Positions 1-5,619 of a stretch of 5,940 nucleotides of DNA are shown here, piece by piece (position 1 is the first letter of the stretch; every line of letters begins with the position of its first letter). A program made the position numbers and the translations under genes. The DNA comes from Ramlibacter sp. (GTDB lineage: Bacteria; Pseudomonadota; Gammaproteobacteria; Burkholderiales; Burkholderiaceae_C). Under the pieces are notes generated by a model. The model was not told the origin of the DNA. It ran no database searches and saw only the letters and a list, made by a program, of their open reading frames with translations. Location: contig JAMPXR010000174.1 in the NCBI GenBank assembly GCA_023701085.1, positions 1 through 5,940 on the forward strand, written 5' to 3'.

Positions 1-521
1 AGGCCGGGACCATCGTCACCGCGATGACGCGCAACGGGCGCGACTTCGGCATCCGCGTCAGCGGCCTGGGCGAGCGCTGGTTCACCGCGCCGGTGAACAC
101 GCCGGCCGGCCTGTTCTTCACCGGCTACTCGCAGGAGGACGCCAACACCGACATCGGCGACTCCGCGATCACCGAATGCCTGGGCATCGGTGGCGCCGCG
201 ATGATCGCCGCGCCCGGCGTCACGCGCTTCGTCGGCGCGGGCGGCTTCCAGGAAGCGCTGGAAGTGAGCGAGGAGATGAGGGAGATCTACCTGGACACCA
301 ATCCGATGCTGCAGATTCCGACCTGGGACTTCCAGGGCGCCTGCCTCGGCCTGGACCTGCGGCGTGTCGTGGAGACCGGGGTCACCCCCGTCATCAACAC
401 CGGCATCGCGCACCGCAAGGCAGGCATCGGGCAAATCGGGGCCGGAACGGTGCGTCCGCCCCTGGGTTGCTTCGAGCAGGCGCTCGAAGCGTTGGCAGAA
501 CAACTTGGAGTAGCAGCATGA
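1..521 (+). CDS. DUF1116 family protein, AllG/YlbE/YahG-like (C-terminal part; 5' end outside window)
   Basis: The reading frame is open from the left edge (first full codon at 3) to TGA at 519-521, giving the last 172 residues; the true start lies outside the window. The visible part matches what I recall of the C-terminus of E. coli YlbE/AllG: T-x-V-T-A-M-x-R-N-G near the edge, then GIRVSGLG, the segment DIGDSAITE, a glycine-rich GIGG run, and the terminal blocks PVINTGIAH and GIGQIGAG. DUF1116 proteins are cytosolic. In E. coli, AllG is one of three subunits, with AllF (FdrA) and AllH (DUF2877), of oxamate carbamoyltransferase, which converts oxalurate and phosphate to oxamate and carbamoyl phosphate. 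The AllH-type partner is encoded downstream at 4631-5506. The gene overlaps the transporter start by four bases (ATGA), so the two are probably translationally coupled. Family assignment is firm; oxamate as the product is only one possibility, because the neighbouring genes differ from the E. coli allantoin cluster. Confidence 0.9.
   Translation, partial: AGTIVTAMTRNGRDFGIRVSGLGERWFTAPVNTPAGLFFTGYSQEDANTDIGDSAITECLGIGGAAMIAAPGVTRFVGAGGFQEALEVSEEMREIYLDTNPMLQIPTWDFQGACLGLDLRRVVETGVTPVINTGIAHRKAGIGQIGAGTVRPPLGCFEQALEALAEQLGVAA
507..510 (+). promoter_or_regulatory. Ribosome binding site of the transporter gene
   Basis: GGAG seven bases before ATG 518, inside the last codons of the DUF1116 gene. 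Together with the ATGA stop/start overlap it fixes the start of the transporter and suggests coupled translation. Confidence 0.65.
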
Positions 522-1924
522 GCAACACAATGAGCGCTACGGCGCAAAATCCCATGAAGTCCCCGACCCCCGGAGGCGGCGGCCTGTTCTCGAGCCGCCG
601 CAGCATCGGCTACCTGGCGCTGTTCGGCGTCTGCGCCGCCCTGGCCTTGCTCGCCAAGTCCATGCCCGGCACCGCGCTGGCGCAGCTGATCGGCGTGCTG
701 CCGCTGGTGCTCATCCTCGGCTTGCTGTTCGCGCAGGTCAACATGCTGCCGGCGGCGCTGGTCGGCGGGGTGATGGCAATGATCATCGGCGGCATCGGCC
801 TGGCCGACGCCAACAAGGGCCTGGTCGAGGCTGTGCCCAAGATGCTGTCGATCACCGTGCCCATCATCAACTCGGCGATCGCGATGGCCGTGTTCAAGGC
901 AGGGGGCTACGCGGCGGCGCTGACGCTGGTGCGGCGCAATATCGGCGAGCGGGTCGAGTACGTCGGCGCGTTCATCGTCATCCTGCAGGCCGCCGCGACC
1001 TACATGTCGGGCATCGGCGGCGGCAGCGCGATGGTGATCGCGCCGCTCGCCTTCGCCGCGCTGGGCGCCATACCCGCCGTGATCGCCGGCATGTCGATCG
1101 CCGCCGCCGCGTCGTTCACGACCTCGCCGGCCTCGCTCGAGTCCTCGGTCGTGTCCCAGCTTTCCGGAACGCCGGTGGTCGAATACGTCGCCATGATGCG
1201 GCCCTTCTGGCTGCTGTTCTGCGGCATCGCGGTGGTGATCGCCTTCGTGGGCACGCGCCGCGCCAAGACCCTGTTCAAGGGCGAGGAAGCGGAAGAGTTC
1301 CGCAACATGTCCAACGGCGAGCTCTGGAAGCGCACGATTCCCGCGGTGTTCCTGCTGTTCGCGGTGATCGCCGGCCCGTTCGTCAACAAGCTGGTCGGCA
1401 GCCCCGTGCTCGGCCCGATCGCCTACACGGTCGTCACGGTCGCGCTGGTCTGGCTGTGCAGCAACTTCACGCTGAACCAGTCGGCCGACGCGATGATCGA
1501 CGGCTCGTCCTACATCCTGACCCGCCTGCTGCAAGTGGGCATCTTCCTGGTGTTCATCGGCCTGATCGAGAAGACCGGCGCCTTCGCGACGATCGCCGGA
1601 CTGGTCAAGATGGTGCCGCCGTCGGTGGTCGTACCCGCCGCGGTGCTGGCGGGCTTTGCCATCGGCGTGCCGGCCGGCGCCTATGTCGGCTCGATCCTGA
1701 CGCTGATCCTGCCCATCACCGTGGCGCTGGGCTTCAGCCCGATGTCCATCGGCTTCGTCACGATCGGTGTCGGTTTCGGCGCCCAGCTGTCGCTGGTCAA
1801 CATCACCATGCAGGCGCTGTCGGCCGGCTTCCGCATCCCGATCATCGACGTGTCCAAGGGCAACGTGCCCTTCGTCGGCGGCTGCCTTGCCCTGCTGCTG
1901 GTCCTGGCTTCGATGTTCGCGTGA
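518..1924 (+). CDS. Polytopic inner-membrane transporter, ion-transporter-superfamily-like permease
   Basis: The product is 468 residues. The ATG at 518 is chosen because it overlaps the preceding stop (ATGA) and has GGAG at 507-510, seven bases upstream; the frame is open further upstream only as a shadow of the DUF1116 gene. An ATG at 530 is a weaker alternative. After a hydrophilic Ser/Pro/Gly-rich N-terminus of about 28 residues I count roughly 12-14 hydrophobic segments, at about 29-47, 54-72, 75-95, 112-130, 148-190 (two), 228-246, 272-290, 296-314, 336-355, 366-405 (two), 409-425 and 450-467. A charged loop at about 247-272 (KGEEAEEF) divides it into two halves. Each half has a helix ending in a K-G/T-G block (residues 127-129 and 352-354) and a Gly-rich re-entrant-like segment (164-170 and 384-391), suggesting an internal duplication as in ion transporter superfamily carriers. 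No ABC ATPase or binding protein is encoded nearby, so secondary transport is likely. From context it should import the operon's substrate or an intermediate; the substrate is unknown. Confidence 0.85.
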   Translation: MSNTMSATAQNPMKSPTPGGGGLFSSRRSIGYLALFGVCAALALLAKSMPGTALAQLIGVLPLVLILGLLFAQVNMLPAALVGGVMAMIIGGIGLADANKGLVEAVPKMLSITVPIINSAIAMAVFKAGGYAAALTLVRRNIGERVEYVGAFIVILQAAATYMSGIGGGSAMVIAPLAFAALGAIPAVIAGMSIAAAASFTTSPASLESSVVSQLSGTPVVEYVAMMRPFWLLFCGIAVVIAFVGTRRAKTLFKGEEAEEFRNMSNGELWKRTIPAVFLLFAVIAGPFVNKLVGSPVLGPIAYTVVTVALVWLCSNFTLNQSADAMIDGSSYILTRLLQVGIFLVFIGLIEKTGAFATIAGLVKMVPPSVVVPAAVLAGFAIGVPAGAYVGSILTLILPITVALGFSPMSIGFVTIGVGFGAQLSLVNITMQALSAGFRIPIIDVSKGNVPFVGGCLALLLVLASMFA

Positions 1925-1945
1925 ACCCCGGTGCCCATTGAATGT

Positions 1946-1951
1946 GAAAGG
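1946..1951 (+). promoter_or_regulatory. Ribosome binding site of the first amidohydrolase gene
   Basis: GAAAGG six bases before ATG 1958. It favours this start over the in-frame GTG at 1931, which has no purine-rich element at a suitable distance. Confidence 0.6.
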
Positions 1952-1957
1952 TATGTT

Positions 1958-3187
1958 ATGGATCTGATATTTCGCCAGGCGCGCCTGTCCGACGACGGGC
2001 CGCTCATGGACGTCGCCATCGAGAACGGCCGGTTCGCGGCGATCGCGCCCAAGGTGGCCGCCTCGGCAGCCCCGGGCCAGGAGATCGACGCGGCCGGACG
2101 CGTGCTGATTCCAGGCCTGATCGAAAGCCACCTGCACCTGGAAAAGGCCTTCGTCAAGGACCGCAAGCCCAACCGCTCGGGCACACTGATGGAAGCCATC
2201 GCGGTGACCGCCGCGCTCAAGCCCACCTTCACCCGCGAGGACATCGAGGAGCGGTCGCGCCGCGTGCTCAAGCTCCTGGTGGCGCACGGCAGCACGCACG
2301 TGCGGGCGCACGCAGAGTTCGACCCGTCGCAGGGATTCACCGGCTTCGACACGGTCCTCGACCTCAAGCGCGAGTACCGCGACGTCATCGACATCCAAGT
2401 GGTGGCGTTTCCCCAGGAGGGCATCCTCAAGACGCCCGGCACCGACAAGATGATGGCGCAGGCCATGCGCAAGGGCGCCGACGTGGTCGGGGGCATTCCC
2501 TACAACGACAGGGACGCGCGCGAGCACATCGACTGGGTCTTCAAGCTGGCCAGGGAGTTCGACAAGGACCTGGACTTCCACCAGGACTTCAAGGACGACG
2601 CCGATGCCATGTCGATCGAGATCCTGGCGCGCAGGACGATCGCCGAAGGCTACCAAGGCCGCGTCAGCGTCGGCCACCTGACGGCGCTGGGCGCGGTGGA
2701 CGTGCCGCGGCGCGACGAAATCATCGCGCTGCTGCGCGACGCCGGCATCTCGGTGATGTGCCTGCCGGCCACCGACCTGCACCTGGGCGGCCGCAAGGAC
2801 GCCTACAACGTGCGCCGCACGCTGACGCCGGTGCGCGCATTGCGCGACGGCGGCGTCAACGTCTGCCTGGCCACCAACAACATCCGCAACGCCTTCACGC
2901 CCTACGGCAACGGCGACCTGCTGCAGATCGGGATGCTGGCCCTGCCGGCCTGCCACCTCGGCGGCGCCGATGACCAGGCGACCGTGCTGCCCATGCTGAC
3001 CACCCATGCCGCCAAGGCCTTGCGGCTGGCGAACTACGGTCTGGAAACGGGAAAGGACGCGGACTGTGTCCTGCTCGATACCCGGCGCGTCGCCGACGCG
3101 ATCATCGACCTGCCCAATCGCGACGTGGTGGTCAAGCGCGGACGCATCGTGGCGCGCTCGACTTCGAAGACCGAATTCGCGTTCTAA
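1958..3187 (+). CDS. Cytosine-deaminase-like amidohydrolase with altered active site
   Basis: The product is 409 residues and cytosolic (no signal peptide). The ATG at 1958 is chosen because GAAAGG at 1946-1951 lies six bases upstream and the protein then begins directly with the N-terminal beta segment (MDLIF) usual in this family; an in-frame GTG at 1931 lacks a ribosome site. Features of the CodA/AtzC branch of the amidohydrolase superfamily are easy to see: SHLHLEK with H58 and H60 as metal ligands, a T-H-V-R-x-H block at 113-118, VAFPQEG at 149-155 (in CodA this Gln binds substrate), H208 as third metal histidine, H240 in VGHLTAL, and a C-terminal composite beta domain ending in K-R-G-R-I-V-A. 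Two key positions differ: the catalytic Glu of the H-C-D-E motif is Phe211 (HQDF), and the metal-binding Asp of the H-D-D motif is Asn307 (ATNNIR). It may act by different chemistry, on a different substrate, or as a non-catalytic partner. It is a diverged paralogue of the next gene. Confidence 0.85.
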   Translation: MDLIFRQARLSDDGPLMDVAIENGRFAAIAPKVAASAAPGQEIDAAGRVLIPGLIESHLHLEKAFVKDRKPNRSGTLMEAIAVTAALKPTFTREDIEERSRRVLKLLVAHGSTHVRAHAEFDPSQGFTGFDTVLDLKREYRDVIDIQVVAFPQEGILKTPGTDKMMAQAMRKGADVVGGIPYNDRDAREHIDWVFKLAREFDKDLDFHQDFKDDADAMSIEILARRTIAEGYQGRVSVGHLTALGAVDVPRRDEIIALLRDAGISVMCLPATDLHLGGRKDAYNVRRTLTPVRALRDGGVNVCLATNNIRNAFTPYGNGDLLQIGMLALPACHLGGADDQATVLPMLTTHAAKALRLANYGLETGKDADCVLLDTRRVADAIIDLPNRDVVVKRGRIVARSTSKTEFAF

Positions 3188-3213
3188 GCACGGACTCTTG
3201 GCCCATCAGTGAA

Positions 3214-3229
3214 GCTGCCCGCGGGCAGC
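3214..3229. repeat. Perfect 16-base palindrome upstream of the YahJ-like gene
   Basis: GCTGCCCGCGGGCAGC is a perfect inverted repeat in the 50-base gap between the two amidohydrolase genes, ending eight bases before ATG 3238. In RNA it could form a stem of about six to seven GC-rich pairs exactly where a Shine-Dalgarno would be expected. No T-run follows, so an intrinsic terminator is unlikely. It could reduce initiation at the long start, or be an operator; neither can be decided from sequence. Confidence 0.5.
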
Positions 3230-3237
3230 CTGTCAAC

Positions 3238-3336
3238 ATGAAACAGTTATCGAGAAGAGATTTTGTCGGCGGCGGCCTGAACGCCGGTGTGGTCCTGGCG
3301 GCGGGCGCGCTCGCCGCACCCGGCATGGCCTCGGCG
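3238..3336 (+). other. Twin-arginine (Tat) signal peptide coding segment
   Basis: Codons 1-33 of the YahJ-like gene encode a basic N-region with S-R-R-D-F (residues 5-9), a moderately hydrophobic Ala/Gly/Val-rich H-region at about 16-29 and an A-S-A site at 31-33. The moderate hydrophobicity and the paired arginines favour Tat over Sec. The cleavage point is inferred by eye; the following Ala-rich stretch allows a few nearby choices. Confidence 0.7.
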
Positions 3337-4584
3337 GCGGCGCCTGCTGCCGCGAAGGGGAAGGACCGGAACGAAAAAGGAGACCTCATGCCCATCTACC
3401 TGAAGAACGTCAGCATCGGCGAGCAGCGCGGCGTGAACGTGCTGGTGCGAGATGGCGTCGTGGCTGCCATCGGCACCGCAGCCGATCCGCGCGGCGCGCA
3501 GGTCGTGGATTGCGCCGGCGCGCTGCTGCTGCCGAGCTTCGTCGACGCGCATGTGCACCTGGACAAGACCCGCATCGGCGGGCCGCGGCTGCATCACGCG
3601 GTGACCGCCACCGTGGCGGAACGCGCCGCCAACGAACGCCTGCTGAGGACCCAGCTCAAGCACGATCCCTTTGTCTTCGGCTCCAACCTGGTGCGCGAGC
3701 TGTCTGTGATGGGCACCACGCATATCCGCAGCCACATCGACGTGGATTCAGATGTCAAGCTGCGCCACGTCGAAGCGATCCTCAAGGTCCGCGAGAAGTA
3801 CCGCGGCCTGATGGACATCGAGCTGGTGGCCTTTCCGCAGTCGGGCATCATCAAGTCGCCCGGCGTGGCGGAACTGATGGGCGAAGCCCTTCGAATGGGG
3901 GTGGATATCGTCGGCGGGCTCGACCCCGAGGTCTTCGACAACGACAGGGCCGGCCAGCTCGATCGCATCTTCGCGCTGGCAAGCAAGAGCGGCGCGCCCA
4001 TCGACATTCACCTGCACGAGCCGGGCGAGGTCGGGCTGGCGACCATACAAGCCATCGTCGAGCGCGTGAAGGCACAGGGGATGCAGGGCCGCGTGACGAT
4101 TTCGCACGCCTACGCCCTGGGGCAGATTTCCAGGGAGCAACTGGCGGCGATCCTGCCCCAGCTGGCACAGCAGCGTATCGCCATCCTGACCAGTGCGCCC
4201 GGCGCGGTGAACTTCCCGCCGGTCGACGCCCTGCTGGATGCCGGCGTGCTGTACGCAGGCGTGTCCGACAACATCCAGGACATGTGGTCCCCCTGGGGCA
4301 CCGGCGACCAGCTCGAGCGCGCCATGCTGCTGGCCTACCGCAACAACTTCCGCGCGGACGCCCCGCTGCAGCGCTGCTTCACCATGGTCACGGAGAACCC
4401 GGCCAAGCTGCTGAAACTTGCGGGCCACAGCCTGGCCTCCATCAAGGTCGGCATGCAGGCCAACCTGACGGCGGTGCCGGCGGGCGACCTGGAGACGGCG
4501 ATCCTGCAACGACCCGCGCGCCTGTTCACCATGAAGGCGGGGCGCTTCACCGCCCGCAACGGAAAGTCCCTGCTGCCGGCCTGA
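3238..4584 (+). CDS. YahJ-like amidohydrolase (cytosine-deaminase family) with Tat signal
   Basis: The product is 448 residues from ATG 3238, or 398 from the internal ATG 3388. The long form starts with a twin-arginine signal: S5-R-R-D-F9, a hydrophobic stretch at about 16-29 and an Ala-rich cleavage region around residue 33, so it should be exported folded to the periplasm. E. coli YahJ also carries a twin-arginine-like N-terminus, by memory. The catalytic domain starts at MPIYLKN (51). All canonical residues of the CodA branch are present: H105 and H107 in AHVHLDK, VAFPQSG at 198-204, H258 and the catalytic E261 in DIHLHE, H290 in ISHAYAL, and D344 in GVSDNIQ, followed by SPWGTGD. It is therefore probably an active metal-dependent hydrolase or deaminase acting on a cyclic amide or amidine. 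There is no clear Shine-Dalgarno before 3238, whereas AAGGAG lies five bases before ATG 3388, so a cytosolic form from the internal start is plausible. It sits 50 bases after the first amidohydrolase, in the same direction. The exact substrate is unknown. Confidence 0.9.
   Translation: MKQLSRRDFVGGGLNAGVVLAAGALAAPGMASAAAPAAAKGKDRNEKGDLMPIYLKNVSIGEQRGVNVLVRDGVVAAIGTAADPRGAQVVDCAGALLLPSFVDAHVHLDKTRIGGPRLHHAVTATVAERAANERLLRTQLKHDPFVFGSNLVRELSVMGTTHIRSHIDVDSDVKLRHVEAILKVREKYRGLMDIELVAFPQSGIIKSPGVAELMGEALRMGVDIVGGLDPEVFDNDRAGQLDRIFALASKSGAPIDIHLHEPGEVGLATIQAIVERVKAQGMQGRVTISHAYALGQISREQLAAILPQLAQQRIAILTSAPGAVNFPPVDALLDAGVLYAGVSDNIQDMWSPWGTGDQLERAMLLAYRNNFRADAPLQRCFTMVTENPAKLLKLAGHSLASIKVGMQANLTAVPAGDLETAILQRPARLFTMKAGRFTARNGKSLLPA
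3377..3382 (+). promoter_or_regulatory. Internal ribosome binding site inside the YahJ-like gene
   Basis: AAGGAG five bases before the in-frame ATG at 3388. It is the best Shine-Dalgarno in the window and lies in a purine-rich stretch (about 3353-3383) that looks like an untranslated leader rather than ordinary coding sequence. Initiation here would give a protein without the Tat signal, starting exactly at the catalytic domain. Confidence 0.65.
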
Positions 4585-4618
4585 AGCGGCACGGGCCGCC
4601 CCAGGCCGCCTTATGCTC

Positions 4619-4623
4619 GGGAG
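4619..4623 (+). promoter_or_regulatory. Ribosome binding site of the DUF2877 gene
   Basis: GGGAG is seven bases before ATG 4631 and four before ATG 4628. It lies after ATG 4613, so it argues against the longest start. Confidence 0.55.
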
Positions 4624-4630
4624 CTACATG

Positions 4631-5506
4631 ATGGATGTACAGCCCGGCAACGGTCCTGATCGAGCTTCGACCTCGATCCGGCCGCTCGCCGTCAGCGCGC
4701 TGGCGCTGGAGCTGCTCGGCGACGCGGTCCCGGTGCTGCGGGCGATCCACCAAAGCGGCCTGTCGCTGGGCGTTGCCGGCCGACCCGGCATCTGCTACCT
4801 GGACGCGCTGGGCCACGGTCTGCTGCCGCTGCACGTGGTGCTGCGCCGGCGCGACCTGGAGCGCCTGTTCGACCGCTTGGACGGCGCCGACCTGGCGCAG
4901 CCCTCTATCCGCCTGAACCTGGACGGCGTGCGCGTGTTCCGGCTCTTGCTCGGCGCGAGCGACTTGAGCGCCGCCCCGGCGCGGGCAGGCATAGCCCGGG
5001 TGGCCGCGTGGCTGCGCATGCGATCCGAGCCTTGCGGCCTGGGCGGGACGGCGGTGGCGGCCTTGGCGCCCGACGGCCCGATCCGCCGCACGCTCGCGGC
5101 GATAGACGCCTCGGCTCCAGGCGCTGACAGTGCGGTGCGCGCGTTGATCGGCCGGGGCGCGGGCTCGACGCCGGCGGGGGATGACGTGCTGGTCGGCGCG
5201 CTGGCATACGCCTTCGCCTCGGGCGGGCCTGACGGTGCGCTGGCGCGGGCGATGCGCGCCCTGGCGCCCGCGTTCGACGAACTGACGACGGCCACCGGCG
5301 CCACCTATCTGCGCGCGGCGCTGCAGGGATCGTTCGGCGGCGATCTGCTGGCATTCGTGCGCGCGCTGTGGCGCGGGCCGACGGACCGCGCGTTGCTGCG
5401 CGCGATGCGCGTCGCCGGCCACGGCGCCACATCGGGCATCGACAGCCTGATGGGATTTGTCGCCGCGTACGAAGCCGCGCGCGGCGCGGAGCACGCCACC
5501 GCCTGA
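4631..5506 (+). CDS. DUF2877 family protein, AllH/YlbF/YahE-like
   Basis: The product is 291 residues. ATG 4631 is chosen because GGGAG at 4619-4623 lies seven bases upstream; ATG 4628 (adjacent, spacing four) and ATG 4613 (no ribosome site) are in-frame alternatives that change only the first few residues. The DUF2877 signature is clear: GRGAGSTPAGDD at residues 174-185, followed by a hydrophobic helix (VLVGALAYAF), then a TTATGATYL-type block near 219-227, and GHGATSGIDSLMG near 263-275. The protein has no signal peptide or membrane segment and should be cytosolic. In E. coli the DUF2877 protein AllH (YlbF) is a subunit of oxamate carbamoyltransferase with AllF and AllG; the DUF1116 partner is encoded at 1-521 here. 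The separation from that gene by about 4.1 kb is unlike the E. coli allFGH order. It follows the YahJ-like gene after a 46-base gap and is most likely the last structural gene of the operon. Confidence 0.87.
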   Translation: MDVQPGNGPDRASTSIRPLAVSALALELLGDAVPVLRAIHQSGLSLGVAGRPGICYLDALGHGLLPLHVVLRRRDLERLFDRLDGADLAQPSIRLNLDGVRVFRLLLGASDLSAAPARAGIARVAAWLRMRSEPCGLGGTAVAALAPDGPIRRTLAAIDASAPGADSAVRALIGRGAGSTPAGDDVLVGALAYAFASGGPDGALARAMRALAPAFDELTTATGATYLRAALQGSFGGDLLAFVRALWRGPTDRALLRAMRVAGHGATSGIDSLMGFVAAYEAARGAEHATA

Positions 5507-5542
5507 CACCCCGCGCCACGACGGTCCACTGCCCGGGTTCGC

Positions 5543-5548
5543 TATCAT
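5543..5548 (+). promoter_or_regulatory. Possible -10 element for the LysR gene in the 5507-5619 gap
   Basis: TATCAT matches five of six bases of the sigma70 -10 consensus and lies 71 bases before ATG 5620, in the longest non-coding gap of the window. No convincing -35 is found 16-18 bases upstream, so this is a weak candidate. The gap also holds an 8-base GATCGATC palindrome (5558-5565) and shows no hairpin followed by a T-run, so no intrinsic terminator is evident after the DUF2877 gene. Confidence 0.25.
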
Positions 5549-5619
5549 GCGGCTTCGGATCGATCGGCCAGGCGCTGCGCGCGCGACGAAGGCCGCCGAT
5601 TTGCCGCAACACATTGCCC

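Noticed and set aside
176..517. Upstream extension of the transporter frame
   Set aside because: It overlaps the DUF1116 gene in another frame and gives an Arg-rich shadow sequence; the ATG at 518 with GGAG explains the start.
287..3007. Very long open frame of 906 codons on the minus strand
   Set aside because: It lies antisense to the transporter and first amidohydrolase. Its translation is His/Arg/Asp/Gly-rich low-complexity text typical of the antisense shadow of GC-rich genes, with no recognisable domain.
1958..3187. First amidohydrolase as a pseudogene
   Set aside because: The frame is intact and full length, has a good ribosome site and keeps most family motifs; the changed residues are substitutions inside a well-formed protein.
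4594..4610. Direct repeat GGCCGCC twice, ten bases apart, after the YahJ-like gene
   Set aside because: Short and easily expected by chance at this GC content; no second pair or hairpin with T-run was seen.
3510..4631. Open frame of 373 codons on the plus strand inside the YahJ-like gene
   Set aside because: Arg/Ala/Gly/Pro-rich frame-shifted shadow of a gene whose correct frame has all catalytic motifs.
5558..5565. GATCGATC palindrome upstream of the LysR gene as an operator
   Set aside because: Only eight bases, with flanks that do not extend the symmetry; not enough for a LysR-type binding site.
4547..5614. Minus-strand open frame of 355 codons opposite the DUF2877 gene
   Set aside because: Composition is that of an antisense shadow (Arg, Gln, Ala, Gly), while the plus strand encodes a clear DUF2877 signature.
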